Assembly: GCA_937969505.1 (NCBI GenBank)
Contig: CALBWA010000002.1
Span: 1 to 64,000 of the forward strand
Direction: 5' to 3'
Length of the DNA: 64,000 nucleotides
Source of the DNA: an uncultured Erythrobacter sp.
GTDB lineage: Bacteria > Pseudomonadota > Alphaproteobacteria > Sphingomonadales > Sphingomonadaceae
Below are positions 9,359 to 18,992 of the stretch, one piece after another. The position numbers and the translations under genes were made by a program. Each line of letters opens with the position of its first letter. Position 1 is the first letter of the stretch. The notes under the pieces were generated by a model that was not told the DNA's origin, searched no databases, and was given only the letters and a program-made list of their open reading frames with translations.

Positions 9359-9929
9359 GAAGCGCCTCAGAAAAATGCTTGCGGCACAGCGCGACATAAC
9401 GATCATTGCCGCCGATCTCTGTCTGGGCTCCTTCGGCAACGGCCGCGCCGCTTTCATCAACGCGCAAATTCATCGTCGCCTTGCGCCCGCAATGACACAC
9501 CGCCTTCAGTTCGACCAAAGCATCGGCAATGCCCAGAAGTGCAGCTGATCCGGGGAACAGCTCGCCCTGAAAATCTGTCCGCAATCCATAACACAATACG
9601 GGAATACCGCCCTGATCGGCGATACGAGCCAATTGCCACACTTGCTCTTTCGAGAGGAACTGCGCCTCGTCCACCAGCACGCAATCGAGCGGCTCAACCT
9701 TGTTCGCCGCCGTGATATCGGTCCACAAATCGGTTTCGCCTGCAAAGCGATGGGCATCAGCGCCCAATCCGATACGGCTTTCAATCGCCTGGTCATCGCT
9801 GCGATTGTCCAGTTGTGCTGTCCACAGCATGGTCTGCATACCGCGCTCGCGGTAATTGAAATCCGCCTGCAACAAGGTGGTCGATTTGCCCGCATTCATG
9901 CTGGCATAATAGAAATAAAGCTTGGCCAT
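9351..9929 (-). CDS. tdk: Thymidine kinase (type II)
   Basis: Tdk phosphorylates thymidine to dTMP in the salvage pathway. The 192-aa protein has the P-loop ASMNAGKST at residues 9-17, the lid/Mg-binding segment VDEAQFL, and C-terminal zinc-binding cysteines in CHCGRKA and the later CRKH. Length and motifs match the bacterial type II enzyme. First gene of a three-gene minus-strand unit with the GNAT and M50 genes. The upstream region carries a long inverted repeat. Confidence 0.95.
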   Translation of the reverse strand: MAKLYFYYASMNAGKSTTLLQADFNYRERGMQTMLWTAQLDNRSDDQAIESRIGLGADAHRFAGETDLWTDITAANKVEPLDCVLVDEAQFLSKEQVWQLARIADQGGIPVLCYGLRTDFQGELFPGSAALLGIADALVELKAVCHCGRKATMNLRVDESGAAVAEGAQTEIGGNDRYVALCRKHFSEALHG

Positions 9930-9950
9930 TTTCCCCCGCGACGTTCGCCC

Positions 9951-10021
9951 CGAGCTTGTCGAAGGGCAGCGCTTTTCCTAGGCCTTATGCTAGAAGAAAA
10001 CGCCGTGCTTCGACAAGCTCA
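9951..10021. repeat. Intergenic inverted repeat (sphingomonad-type palindromic element)
   Basis: Two 13-base arms, GAGCTTGTCGAAG at 9952-9964 and its exact complement at 10008-10020, flank a 43-base core. The core itself has imperfect complementary ends (GCGCTTTTC near 9970 and GAAAACGC near 9995), so the whole unit can fold into one long hairpin. The outer flanks also resemble each other (GTTCG before the left arm, GTTTG in the complement of the right). From memory, a CTTCGACAAGCTC-type motif recurs between genes in Sphingomonadales genomes. It sits between divergent tdk and the AbgT gene. Confidence 0.75.
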
Positions 10022-10048
10022 GCACAAACGGAATTAGGGATAGTTTTC

Positions 10049-11692
10049 ATGTCCGATGCTACACCGCCGCAAAGCGGCATTTTGGGATGGATTGAACGCA
10101 GCGGTAACAAGCTGCCCGACCCGGTGTTTATCTTCTTCTATCTCATCATCGCACTGGTGATCATTTCCGTCATCAGCGCAATGACCGGGGTCTCTGCCCT
10201 TCACCCTACGCAAATCGACGAGAGCACAGGCGGTGCCCTGCGGATCGAGGCTGTCAGCCTGCTCTCGGCTGAAAATATCCAGCGCCTGTGGGTCGATATG
10301 CCCAAGACTTTCACCCACTTCCACCCGCTGGGATATGTCCTGGTGGTGATGCTGGGTGCGGGTGTGGCCGAGCGCTCCGGCTTCTTTGCTGCGGGCATGG
10401 CCAAAGCGGTCAAGGCTGCTCCCACATCACTCCTGACACCGGTGGTCGCGCTGGTTGCCATGCTTGGCAATCATGCCGCTGACGCTGGTTATGTCGTGCT
10501 GATCCCGCTTGCCGGCATCCTGTTTGCCGCCGCCGGCCGTCATCCCTTGGCCGGAATTGCCGCGGCCTTTGCTGGAGTGTCGGGCGGCTTCAGCGCCAAC
10601 ATTTCGCCTGGCCAGCTCGATGCTCTGTTGTTCGGCATTACCGAAGAAGCCGTTGCAGCCAGCGCGCTTGATCCGGCATGGACCGCCAATATTGCAGGCA
10701 ATTGGTATTTCATCAGCGCGATGACCCTGCTGTATCTGCCAATAATCTGGTACGTCACTGACAAGGTAATCGAGCCGCGACTGGGCCCATGGACCGGCGG
10801 TGCGACTGCCGCCACCGCATCTGGTGTAGAAAATGTTCCTGATACCAGCACCGGCCTGAGCCCTGACCCTGCTACGCAGGAGGGCGAGTTTGCCTCCAAG
10901 GGATTGCGCGCAGCAGGCCTGGCAGCGTTGTTTGTGGTCGGCCTGTGGGTTGCCATGGTTTTTGCCCCGGGCACACCGCTGGTGGACGAGGCCGCCTGTA
11001 CGGGCGCTGCCCCGGGAGAATGCTCGATCCATACAGAATTGCGCCCGCTCTATTCCTCACTTGTCGCGGCGTTCTTTCTGCTCTTCCTGCTCGCCGGTTG
11101 GGCCTATGGCCGTGCCGCTGGCACAATCAAGAACCACCGCGATCTGGTCGATATGATGGCCGAAAGCATGAAAGACATGGGCTATTACCTCGTCCTCGCC
11201 TTTGCTGCCGCCCACTTTGTAGAGATGTTCGGCTGGTCAAACCTCGGCCTGATCAGTGCCGTACACGGCGCGGGCGCGATCCAGTCCACCGGACTGCCTT
11301 TGCCCTTGGTGCTGGGTCTGATGGTGATCTTCGCCGGTGTCCTGAACCTGTTCGTGGGATCGGCCAGCGCGAAATGGGCCCTGCTCGCACCGATCCTGGT
11401 GCCGATGCTGATGCTTCTCGGGATCAGCCCGGAAGGCGCAACGGCGGCCTATCGGGTGGGCGACAGCGCCACCAATATCATCACCCCGCTGATGGTCTAT
11501 TTCCCGCTGATCCTGGTCTTTGCCCAGCGCTGGCAGAAAGACTTCGGCCTTGGCAGCCTGACTGCGATGATGGTCCCCTATTCGATCTGGCTGTTAATCT
11601 CCGGGACATTGCTGATCGTGGTATGGTTCTATCTCGGGATCCCACTGGGGCCCGATGCACCCGTCAGCTATGCCCTGCCCGGTTCCGGCTGA
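10049..11692 (+). CDS. AbgT family transporter
   Basis: A 547-aa polytopic membrane protein of the AbgT family, known members of which import p-aminobenzoyl-glutamate or export sulfonamide-type compounds. The opening GWIERSGNKLPDPVFIFFYL and the segments GNHAADAGYVVLIPLAG and FVGSASAKWALLAPI are typical. The start is the ATG at 10049 preceded by AGGGA; the upstream in-frame extension runs through the palindromic repeat and is unlikely to be translated. It stands alone between the repeat and the YceI gene. Substrate not deducible. Confidence 0.92.
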   Translation: MSDATPPQSGILGWIERSGNKLPDPVFIFFYLIIALVIISVISAMTGVSALHPTQIDESTGGALRIEAVSLLSAENIQRLWVDMPKTFTHFHPLGYVLVVMLGAGVAERSGFFAAGMAKAVKAAPTSLLTPVVALVAMLGNHAADAGYVVLIPLAGILFAAAGRHPLAGIAAAFAGVSGGFSANISPGQLDALLFGITEEAVAASALDPAWTANIAGNWYFISAMTLLYLPIIWYVTDKVIEPRLGPWTGGATAATASGVENVPDTSTGLSPDPATQEGEFASKGLRAAGLAALFVVGLWVAMVFAPGTPLVDEAACTGAAPGECSIHTELRPLYSSLVAAFFLLFLLAGWAYGRAAGTIKNHRDLVDMMAESMKDMGYYLVLAFAAAHFVEMFGWSNLGLISAVHGAGAIQSTGLPLPLVLGLMVIFAGVLNLFVGSASAKWALLAPILVPMLMLLGISPEGATAAYRVGDSATNIITPLMVYFPLILVFAQRWQKDFGLGSLTAMMVPYSIWLLISGTLLIVVWFYLGIPLGPDAPVSYALPGSG

Positions 11693-11707
11693 CACCGTTC
11701 CAGATAA

Positions 11708-11725
11708 CCCCCGCGAAACAGGGGG
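11708..11725 (+). other. Short GC stem-loop after the AbgT gene
   Basis: CCCCC at 11708-11712 pairs with GGGGG at 11721-11725 over an eight-base loop, 16 bases after the transporter stop. No T-run follows, so it is at best a weak terminator or mRNA 3'-end structure. Confidence 0.35.
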
Positions 11726-11759
11726 CTGACAAGGCCGTTCCATGATCATGGGAAACTCC

Positions 11760-12320
11760 ATGCGTTCACTTCTGGCGTGCACAGCCGCGATGCTGCTGAC
11801 CGGCGCCAGCACCGCGCCTCAGGTCTATACTCTGGACCCTGGCAGCAGCAGCGCCAGCGCCAAGGTCGCATTCCTTGGCTTGGGCAGCAAGACCGCAGGT
11901 TTTCCCAAAGTCTCAGGGACGGTACGCTTTGATGAAGCAACGCCTGATGCGGTCAAGCTCGATCTGGTGATCGATGCCAGCGCATTGACCGCCGGTGACA
12001 CTGTCACGCTGAACCGGCTGAAGGGTGACAAGTTCTTCTGGGTCGAGAAATACCCCCGCGTGACCTTTGCCGGAACGCAGCTGGACTTGACCAGCCCCAC
12101 ACGTGGCACGGTAACCGGGCAATTGACCGCACGCGGGATCAGCCGGCAGGAAACCTTTGCTGTCACCTTCGACAAGCCTCCGTTGACATCGGTTGGCGAA
12201 GCCTTGGAAGTGGTCGCAACAACCACCATCAACCGGCGCAATTACGGGATGAAATCCTACAGCCTGATAGTGGGCAAGAATGTCGACATCACAATGCAGG
12301 CAAGGCTGGCCCCGCGCTGA
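11760..12320 (+). CDS. YceI family periplasmic protein
   Basis: A protein of about 186 aa of the YceI family, whose members form a lipocalin-like barrel that binds isoprenoid or other amphiphilic molecules in the periplasm. A signal peptide is visible (MRSLLACTAAMLLTGAS then TAPQ), followed by the barrel with KVSGTVRFDEATPDAV and TTINRRNYGM, both family hallmarks. Three in-frame ATGs exist at 11742, 11748 and 11760; I prefer 11760 because it gives a normal signal peptide and has GGGAA just upstream, but 11742 is possible. It is convergent with rbfA, 18 bp apart. Confidence 0.9.
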   Translation: MRSLLACTAAMLLTGASTAPQVYTLDPGSSSASAKVAFLGLGSKTAGFPKVSGTVRFDEATPDAVKLDLVIDASALTAGDTVTLNRLKGDKFFWVEKYPRVTFAGTQLDLTSPTRGTVTGQLTARGISRQETFAVTFDKPPLTSVGEALEVVATTTINRRNYGMKSYSLIVGKNVDITMQARLAPR

Positions 12321-12338
12321 TTTTCAGCTTTGCCGCGG

Positions 12339-12755
12339 TCAGTCCAAAGAACCCACACCGCCTTCATCATCAAGATCGCGGGCCACCTTGGGATCGGACA
12401 GCAGACGCTCGATCCGCTCCGCTTCGTCAAAGCTTTCGTCGGGCTTGAACTTCAGCTTTGGCGCAAATTTCAGACCCAATCGCTTGGCCACTTGGCGCTG
12501 AAGATAGGCCGTGTTCTGGCGCAGCGCCTTGATGATTTCATCCTCAGCCAGCCCCAGCAACGGTTTTACATAGGCCGTCGCGTTGCGCAGGTCAGGGGTC
12601 ATGCGCACCTCTGTTACCGCAATATTTGCAGCGCTCACCGTCTCGTCATGCACGTCTTGCCGGGCGAGAAGCTCGGACAGGATATGACGCACCCGTTCGC
12701 CCACTTTAAGCACGCGGACCGATTGTTGTTCAGGGGTGTGCTGCTGGCGAGCCAT
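12339..12755 (-). CDS. rbfA: 30S ribosome-binding factor RbfA
   Basis: RbfA binds the 30S subunit and helps late 16S rRNA maturation, including cold adaptation. The 138-aa protein has the family N-terminus [18 protein letters not shown] block and the KH-type core with [17 protein letters not shown]. Its ATG overlaps the stop of the upstream thioesterase by one base (TGATG). It ends the minus-strand rimP-nusA-ylxR-infB group. A downstream truB partner is absent here; truB is found at the left edge of the window instead. Confidence 0.96.
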   Translation of the reverse strand: MARQQHTPEQQSVRVLKVGERVRHILSELLARQDVHDETVSAANIAVTEVRMTPDLRNATAYVKPLLGLAEDEIIKALRQNTAYLQRQVAKRLGLKFAPKLKFKPDESFDEAERIERLLSDPKVARDLDDEGGVGSLD

Positions 12756-13198
12756 CAGGTGATCTCTTGTGGGGCTGGAACAGGACGAGCGGTAGGAATG
12801 GCGGTGGAAGTTGATCGGGCAAGGACCTGGCCATCCTCGCTGAGCAATTCCCCTTCAAGAAAGATGACTCTGCGTCCCCCGCGCACCACGCGGCCCTTGC
12901 CGATGATGGTCGCTCCTTCGGGCAACAGGCCAAGCAATTGCATCGAGATTTCCAGGTTCAAAGGCGCCTGTTCGCCGCCAGTTGCCGCGACATAGGCATG
13001 CCCCATCACATCATCGAGATAGCCAGCGACCAAGCCGCCCTGCACACCGCCGCGCCAGGTGCACATTTCCTGCATTACCGTGAACCGCATGGTTGCTGTT
13101 GCGGTTGCCTCGTCAAACGACACGAATTCCGCCCCGAGCAAGCTGGAGTGGGGCGAATCCGTGTGGACTATATCACCAAGATCGCCGAGGTCACTCAT
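12755..13198 (-). CDS. PaaI-family hotdog thioesterase
   Basis: A 147-aa single hotdog-domain protein with the signature segment [17 protein letters not shown], in which PaaI/YdiI-type acyl-CoA thioesterases place their catalytic residues, and a later [17 protein letters not shown] strand pair. The start at ATG 13198 is preferred over the in-frame GTG at 13210, which sits against an AAGG ribosome-like site. It lies between infB and rbfA and is one base overlapped with rbfA; this is not part of the widespread translation operon, so it looks like a lineage-specific passenger. Substrate unknown. Confidence 0.88.
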   Translation of the reverse strand: MSDLGDLGDIVHTDSPHSSLLGAEFVSFDEATATATMRFTVMQEMCTWRGGVQGGLVAGYLDDVMGHAYVAATGGEQAPLNLEISMQLLGLLPEGATIIGKGRVVRGGRRVIFLEGELLSEDGQVLARSTSTAIPTARPVPAPQEIT

Positions 13199-13274
13199 CA
13201 CGTCACTCACCTTGCATCAGCGGATTGGCCGGGCGATAGGCGGCGTATCCTGACGGTCAGAATACGCCCAACTA

Positions 13275-15803
13275 TCAAAGAGTCCGCTCGCGTTCTTCGA
13301 CTTCAAACACTTCCAGGCTGTCGCCCGGTTTGATGTCATTGGTGTCTTCCAGGACAACACCGCATTCGAGGCCCGAGCGGACCTCGTCGACATCATCCTT
13401 GAAGCGGCGCAACGAAGCGATGGTTGTCGCCGAAACGATGACATCTTCGCGCGTGAGGCGTGCATGCAGCCCCTTGCGAATGACGCCTTCGGTAACAAGC
13501 AGACCAGCCGCCTTGTCCTTCTTGCCGGACTTGAAGACTTCCTTCACATCGGCACGGCCAACCACATTCTCGATCCGCTCCGGACCCAGCTCGCCAGCCA
13601 TTTCCTTCGCGATTTCCTCGGTCAGATGATAGATTACGTCGTAATACTTCATCTCGACATTGTCGCGCTTGACCAATTCGCGCGCCTTGGCGTTGGGGCG
13701 CACGTTAAAGCCGATGATCGGAGCATTTGACGCTGCCGCCAGGCCCACATCGCTTTCGGTGATTGCACCCACACCTGCGTGCAACACGCGGACCTGGATC
13801 AGGTCATTGCCAAGGTTGTGCAGCGCGGTGTTAATCGCCTCCACACTGCCCTGAACGTCCGCTTTCACCAGAACCGGGAATTCGACCAGATCGCTCTGCA
13901 GATTGCTGAACATTGTGTCGAAATTGGTCGGCGCGAGTGCAGTGCGTTGTTCGGTCGCTTTTTCCTGACGGAATTGAGCCACTTCACGGGCGCGCTGTTC
14001 ATTTTCCACCACGGTCAGCTGATCGCCAGCGGACGGAACCCCGCCCAGACCCAGCACTTCGACCGGCATGGACGGACCAGCTTCCTTGATCTGCTTGCCC
14101 TGATCATTGACGATCGCACGAACACGGCCGCTTTGCGTACCGACCACAAAGGTGTCACCGCGCTTCATCGTGCCGCGCGTGACCAGAACGGTCGCAACCG
14201 GGCCGCGGCCCTTGTCGAGTTGCGCTTCGATCACGATCGCGTCAGCGTCCCGATCCGGACGCGCTTTCAATTCAAGCAATTCGGCCTGAAGCGCAATCTT
14301 TTCGAGCAGTTCGTCAAGGCCGGTGCCCTTGGTTGCCGACACTTCGACATCCTGCACATCGCCCGACAGGCTCTCCACAATCACTTCATGCTCTAGCAAA
14401 CGGTTGCGGACATTGTCCGGGTTTGCCTCTGGCTTATCCATCTTGTTGATCGCAACGATCATCGGAACGCCGGCTGCCTTGGTATGATTGATCGCCTCGA
14501 TCGTCTGCGGCATGATGCCATCATCAGCGGCAACCACCAGCACTACGATATCGGTGACATTGGCACCGCGCGCACGCATTTCTGTAAAGGCGGCGTGGCC
14601 CGGTGTATCAAGGAAGGTAATCTTCTGCTTATCCTTGGTCGTGACCTGATAGCTACCGATGTGCTGGGTGATGCCGCCGGCCTCTCCCTTGGTCACATTC
14701 GTGCCGCGCAGGGCGTCGAGCAGTGAAGTCTTGCCGTGATCGACGTGACCCATGATGGTCACGACGGGAGGACGAGGCTTCAGGGTCTCTTCCGGATCCT
14801 TGTCCTCCTCGACCTTGATCTCGATATCGTCTTCGGAAACGCGCTGGATATTGTGGCCGAATTCCTCGACCAGCAGCTCCGCCGTATCGGCATCGATGGT
14901 CTGGTTGACGGTGACCATCATGCCCATGTTGAACAGCGATTTGACCAGTTCGGCGCCCTTTTCCGCCATGCGGTTGGCCAGTTCCTGAACCGTGATCGCC
15001 TCTGGTACGATAACGTCGCGAATCTGTTTTTCACGCGGCGTCGATGGACCGCCTTGCGCGCGGCGTTCCTTCTCACGCGCACGCTTGAGCGCTGCGAGCG
15101 AGCGGGCACGGCGACCCTCGTCTTCGTTCAGCGCTTTGGACACGCTCAGCTTGCCAGAACGGCGCTTGTCGGCACGCTCGGGCGCCCCGCGCTTTTCTTC
15201 CTTCTTCTTCTTTTCCGGACGCTTGGGTTCGGGACGCGCCACAGGCGTGAATTTGCGTGCGCTTGTACCAGCGGACTTGGCAGGCGCTTCAGCTGGTGCA
15301 GCTTCCGCCTCAGCTTCGGCACTCTCAGCCGCTGCAGCGGCTTCTTGCGCTGCCTTGGCGTCAGCTTTGGCCTGCTTGGCGGCGTCTTCTTCAGCCTTGC
15401 GATTATCCTCGGCACGCTTCTTCTCGTCCTCAGCTGCATTCTTGGCAGCCTTGTCTTCGCGCTTGCGGGCCTGTTCCGCCATTTTCAGGCGTTCTTCCTC
15501 GGCCTCGCGCTGAAGGCGAGCGACGCGTTCCTGCGGAGTTTCAGAAGGTGCAGCCGGCTTTTTCGGAGCTGGCTTAGCTGGCTCTGTTTTCTTCGCAGCT
15601 GGTGCAGGCGCCGGAGCAGGTTCAGGCGCAGGAGCTGGCGCAGGCTCGGGCGTTTCGCCCGGCTTGAGGAGCTTGCGGCGGCGCTTGACCTCAACCGCAA
15701 CCTTATTGGTGCGGCCGTGGCTAAAGGTCTGCTTGACCTCTCCAGGCTGCGCACCCTTGAGGGTCAGCGGTTTACGGGCCGGTTTTTTTTCTTCGTCGCT
15801 CAT
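13275..15803 (-). CDS. infB: Translation initiation factor IF-2
   Basis: IF-2 is the GTPase that delivers fMet-tRNA to the 30S subunit and promotes subunit joining. The 842-aa protein has a long low-complexity N-terminus rich in Ala, Glu, Lys and Pro (about 40-250), an IF2-N domain, then the GTPase with [10 protein letters not shown] near residue 350, the DTPGHAAF switch and NKMD specificity motif, and the C-terminal fMet-binding domain. Position after ylxR and before rbfA is the classical order. The proline/alanine-glutamate stretch is typical of alphaproteobacterial IF-2. Confidence 0.98.
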   Translation of the reverse strand: MSDEEKKPARKPLTLKGAQPGEVKQTFSHGRTNKVAVEVKRRRKLLKPGETPEPAPAPAPEPAPAPAPAAKKTEPAKPAPKKPAAPSETPQERVARLQREAEEERLKMAEQARKREDKAAKNAAEDEKKRAEDNRKAEEDAAKQAKADAKAAQEAAAAAESAEAEAEAAPAEAPAKSAGTSARKFTPVARPEPKRPEKKKKEEKRGAPERADKRRSGKLSVSKALNEDEGRRARSLAALKRAREKERRAQGGPSTPREKQIRDVIVPEAITVQELANRMAEKGAELVKSLFNMGMMVTVNQTIDADTAELLVEEFGHNIQRVSEDDIEIKVEEDKDPEETLKPRPPVVTIMGHVDHGKTSLLDALRGTNVTKGEAGGITQHIGSYQVTTKDKQKITFLDTPGHAAFTEMRARGANVTDIVVLVVAADDGIMPQTIEAINHTKAAGVPMIVAINKMDKPEANPDNVRNRLLEHEVIVESLSGDVQDVEVSATKGTGLDELLEKIALQAELLELKARPDRDADAIVIEAQLDKGRGPVATVLVTRGTMKRGDTFVVGTQSGRVRAIVNDQGKQIKEAGPSMPVEVLGLGGVPSAGDQLTVVENEQRAREVAQFRQEKATEQRTALAPTNFDTMFSNLQSDLVEFPVLVKADVQGSVEAINTALHNLGNDLIQVRVLHAGVGAITESDVGLAAASNAPIIGFNVRPNAKARELVKRDNVEMKYYDVIYHLTEEIAKEMAGELGPERIENVVGRADVKEVFKSGKKDKAAGLLVTEGVIRKGLHARLTREDVIVSATTIASLRRFKDDVDEVRSGLECGVVLEDTNDIKPGDSLEVFEVEERERTL

Positions 15804-15819
15804 CTAGCTCAATTGTCCT

Positions 15820-16611
15820 TCACGCGTTCAATTCATTGTCCATGGCAGGTGCAATTTGGGCACCGCCGGAATTCTCGTGTGGCCCTGCGGCCGCGGTGTA
15901 ATGCTCCAGGCGGCCCACCAGCGCTGCGATGCGTTGTGCCGCCTTGTGGCTCGATCCGTGGCCGCCAATCCCCAGATGGACGACATTGTCGCGGCCCAAT
16001 GCCACAGACAAAGCCGCCCGGTCCAGTGGCAAGGTCAATCCGCGCTCTCCGCTGCCTTCACGTTCGCGGCCCACTCGCCAGGCCTGATCCAGCTTCTTGC
16101 GCCCATCCTCGCTGGCATCGCTGGCATGCAACAACAGTGCGACAGCGCCGCGTCTTGCCTGTTCGGCAATCCTGTCAGAGCCCAGAATGACCTGGCCGCT
16201 GCGCATTTCAATACCCAGCCGGTCCCGCAGAACGCGGCTCAATGCCGCCTCGATCTGTCCGGGCAGATCATCAGGGATGTTCAACCGCGCACCTTTGAAA
16301 GCGCGCGCCAACGCCCCTTTCAACTGGCCCTTGGCAATCGCCTTTTCAAGCTGGGGCCGCGAAACGCCGATCCAGGCACCGCGCCCGGGGGCCTTGGCCA
16401 GCGGATCAGGCAGTACATCGCACGAACCATCGCCAAGCGGCGGCGAAACTGCCAGCCGCACCAGCGTATCGCGCGAAGCGATGTCGCCGGACATTATGCA
16501 CTTGCGCTCTGGCCCTGTTTCTTTCGGGCAAGGCTTACCGGGCCCGGAATCCCGAGCCTCGGCTACGTCAGCGATGTCGGACGTCAGGCGCTCATTGGGT
16601 GGAGTCCGCAT
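15820..16611 (-). CDS. ylxR: YlxR (DUF448) RNA-binding protein with L7Ae-like C-terminal half
   Basis: A 263-aa protein whose N-terminal part is a YlxR domain (recognisable from RDTLVRLAVSP and the GRGAWIGVSR stretch) and whose C-terminal part resembles ribosomal L7Ae-type RNA-binding proteins, ending with GIGGHGSSHKAAQRIAALV. YlxR (RnpM) proteins bind RNA and, in Firmicutes, modulate RNase P. The two-domain form is common in alphaproteobacteria. The start at 16611 (MRTPPNE) lies 20 bases inside the end of nusA; a longer frame extending over nusA is a shadow. Confidence 0.88.
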   Translation of the reverse strand: MRTPPNERLTSDIADVAEARDSGPGKPCPKETGPERKCIMSGDIASRDTLVRLAVSPPLGDGSCDVLPDPLAKAPGRGAWIGVSRPQLEKAIAKGQLKGALARAFKGARLNIPDDLPGQIEAALSRVLRDRLGIEMRSGQVILGSDRIAEQARRGAVALLLHASDASEDGRKKLDQAWRVGREREGSGERGLTLPLDRAALSVALGRDNVVHLGIGGHGSSHKAAQRIAALVGRLEHYTAAAGPHENSGGAQIAPAMDNELNA

Positions 16612-18259
16612 CGGCGGCCTCCTGTTGATCGGTCTGCTCGGCAGCAGGTGCCGGAGCTTCCTCTTCGTCTTCGAACCAATGCGCACGGGCAGCCATGATG
16701 ATCTCGTTGCCCTGTTCTTCGTTGAGGCCGTATTCGCCCAACACACCGCCCTTGTCTTCCGGACGCTGCGGCGCACGGCGCATCGGCGGTCCATCGGGGC
16801 TGTTGTTGCGGCGACGCGGCGCTTCACGCTTCTTGGCGATCAGTTCGTCGGTTGCCAGGTCGGCCAGATCATCCAGCGTCTTGATGCCCGCCTTGCCCAG
16901 CGTCACCAGCATGGCTTCGCTAAGGTGCGGCATTTCTGCCAGCGCATCTTCCACGCCAAGCTCGCGGCGAGCGGCACGGAAAGTTTCTGCCTGCCGTTCG
17001 AGCGCTTCCAGAGCACGGCTCTGCAGTTCTTCGCCCAGCTCTTCATCGAAACCTTCGATGCTGGCGAGTTCTGCCAGTTCGACATAGGCGACTTCTTCCA
17101 GTTCGGCGAAGCCTTCGGCAACCAGCAGCTGCGACAGCGTTTCATCAACGTCGAGCTCTTCCTCGAACATCTTGGACCGCTCGGCGAATTCCTTGCTGCG
17201 CTTCTCGCTCGCCTCTTCCTCGGTCATGATGTCAATCTGGTGACCGGTCAGCTGACTGGCGAGACGCACATTCTGGCCGCGGCGACCGATCGCCAGCGAA
17301 AGCTGATCGTCAGGCACAACCACTTCGATGCGGCCCTCTTCCTCGTCCAGCACAACGCGGCTGACGGTGGCCGGCTGCAGCGCGTTCACGACGAAAGTCG
17401 CGGTGTCTTCGCTCCAAGGAATGATGTCGATCTTTTCGCCCTGCAATTCCTGTACGACGGCCTGAACGCGGCTGCCTTTCATGCCAACACAGGCACCGAC
17501 CGGATCGATCGAGCTGTCGTGGCTGATAACGCCGATCTTGGCACGGCTGCCCGGATCACGCGCGGCGGCCTTAATCTCGATGATACCATCGTAAATCTCG
17601 GGCACTTCCTGCGCGAACAGCTTGCGCATGAAATCGGGGTGCGCACGGCTCAGGAAAATCTGCGGACCGCGATTGTTGCGTTCCACCTTGGTGATGATTG
17701 CGCGGATACGCTCGCCCACACGGGCAGCTTCACGCGGGATCTGCTGATCGCGGCGAATGACGCCTTCGGCGCGGCCCAGATTGACAATGACATGGCCAAA
17801 CTCGACCGATTTGATCACGCCGGTGATCACTTCATTGGCGCGATCCTTGAATTCTTCGAACTGACGCTCGCGCTCGGCATCGCGGACCTTCTGGAAGATC
17901 ACCTGCTTGGCGCTCTGCGCATCGATCCGGCCCAGGTCGACAGGCGGCAGCGGGTCAACAATGAAGTCGCCCAGCTTGGCATCGTCTTCCAGCTTCTTCG
18001 CAGCCGTCAGATCGACCTGTTTGAAGTAGTCTTCGACTTCCTCGACCACTTCGACCACGCGCCACAGGCGCAAATCGCCAGTCTGCGGATCAAGCTTTGC
18101 CCGGATATCGTTTTCTGCACCGTAACGGTTGCGAGCCGATTTCTGGATCGCCTCTTCCATCGCTTCGATAACAATCGACTTGTCGATCATCTTTTCCGAA
18201 GCGACCGCATTCGCAATCGCAAGCAGCTCTGCCTTATTGGCGGAAATAGCACTGGCCAT
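16592..18259 (-). CDS. nusA: Transcription termination/antitermination factor NusA
   Basis: NusA binds RNA polymerase and controls pausing, termination and rRNA antitermination. The 555-aa protein has the N-terminal polymerase-binding domain, an S1 domain (about 135-200), two KH domains including IGRRGQNVRLASQLTG, and C-terminal acidic helix-hairpin-helix repeats. The tail after about residue 480 is arginine- and then glutamate-rich. It overlaps rimP by one base upstream and ylxR by 20 bases downstream. Confidence 0.98.
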   Translation of the reverse strand: MASAISANKAELLAIANAVASEKMIDKSIVIEAMEEAIQKSARNRYGAENDIRAKLDPQTGDLRLWRVVEVVEEVEDYFKQVDLTAAKKLEDDAKLGDFIVDPLPPVDLGRIDAQSAKQVIFQKVRDAERERQFEEFKDRANEVITGVIKSVEFGHVIVNLGRAEGVIRRDQQIPREAARVGERIRAIITKVERNNRGPQIFLSRAHPDFMRKLFAQEVPEIYDGIIEIKAAARDPGSRAKIGVISHDSSIDPVGACVGMKGSRVQAVVQELQGEKIDIIPWSEDTATFVVNALQPATVSRVVLDEEEGRIEVVVPDDQLSLAIGRRGQNVRLASQLTGHQIDIMTEEEASEKRSKEFAERSKMFEEELDVDETLSQLLVAEGFAELEEVAYVELAELASIEGFDEELGEELQSRALEALERQAETFRAARRELGVEDALAEMPHLSEAMLVTLGKAGIKTLDDLADLATDELIAKKREAPRRRNNSPDGPPMRRAPQRPEDKGGVLGEYGLNEEQGNEIIMAARAHWFEDEEEAPAPAAEQTDQQEAADADSTQ

Positions 18260-18825
18260 CAGTCGTCAGCCTTTTCTTCTTCGACTTCTAAAACTTCTTC
18301 GGCACCTTTGGTGTCGAGCGGTTGTGTTGCAGCGATCAGCTCGTCGGTCAAAACCAGCTTTGCCGCATGAATGGCATCGAGCGGGAATGCAACATTGCCC
18401 GCCTTCCTGTCCTCAATTGTAACTGTATCGCCTTCAATACCGACCAAGGCCCCGCGCAGATTGCGGTTGCCGTTAATCTTCTCTTTCAGCGATACTTTTG
18501 CCTCGTGCCCGGCCCAGTCGGAAAAATCCTTTGGCCGGGTCAGTGGGCGATCAATTCCGGGAGAGCTGACTTCGAGGTGATAGGCCCCTTCGATCAAAGC
18601 CTCGCCCTGCTCTTCTGCGGCATCCATTGCGTCAGACACAGAGCGCGAAAGAGCAGCGCATTGGTCAATCACCAATTGTCCGGTGGCCGGATCTTCAGCC
18701 ATGATCTGCAGCGCCATGCCGCCATCACCAGCTTCCGACGGCATCATTTTCACGCGCACAAGATCAAACCCAAGCGCATTGGCTTGTGGCTCGATAATCT
18801 GTGTCAGGCGGGCAATGTCTGCCAT
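18259..18825 (-). CDS. rimP: Ribosome maturation factor RimP
   Basis: RimP is needed for assembly of the 30S subunit. The 188-aa protein shows the typical N-terminal alpha/beta domain with the segment HLEVSSPGIDRPLTRPKDF and an SH3-like C-terminal domain. First gene of the rimP-nusA-ylxR-infB-thioesterase-rbfA unit; its stop shares one base with the nusA start. The region upstream to the SRAP gene (about 170 bp) presumably holds the promoter, though I see no clear consensus. Confidence 0.96.
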   Translation of the reverse strand: MADIARLTQIIEPQANALGFDLVRVKMMPSEAGDGGMALQIMAEDPATGQLVIDQCAALSRSVSDAMDAAEEQGEALIEGAYHLEVSSPGIDRPLTRPKDFSDWAGHEAKVSLKEKINGNRNLRGALVGIEGDTVTIEDRKAGNVAFPLDAIHAAKLVLTDELIAATQPLDTKGAEEVLEVEEEKADD

Positions 18826-18992
18826 GGATCTCGTAAAGTCTCCGTTGTGAACCGCATCATCTGCAAAGGTCTTGGGGGCCGGCCCCTTGCGGCGCCAGCA
18901 ACCAACTTTGTCTCAACAATGTCGGGATTGGCAGTCAGATAAGCGCGTTCTTAGCCTTTTGCAACCATTAAGGCGCGGCAAACCGGCGATCC

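Noticed and set aside
14736..18370. Two long plus-strand frames (484 and 757 codons) opposite infB, ylxR and nusA
   Set aside because: Shadows caused by the high GC third positions of well-identified genes; no motifs or ribosome sites.
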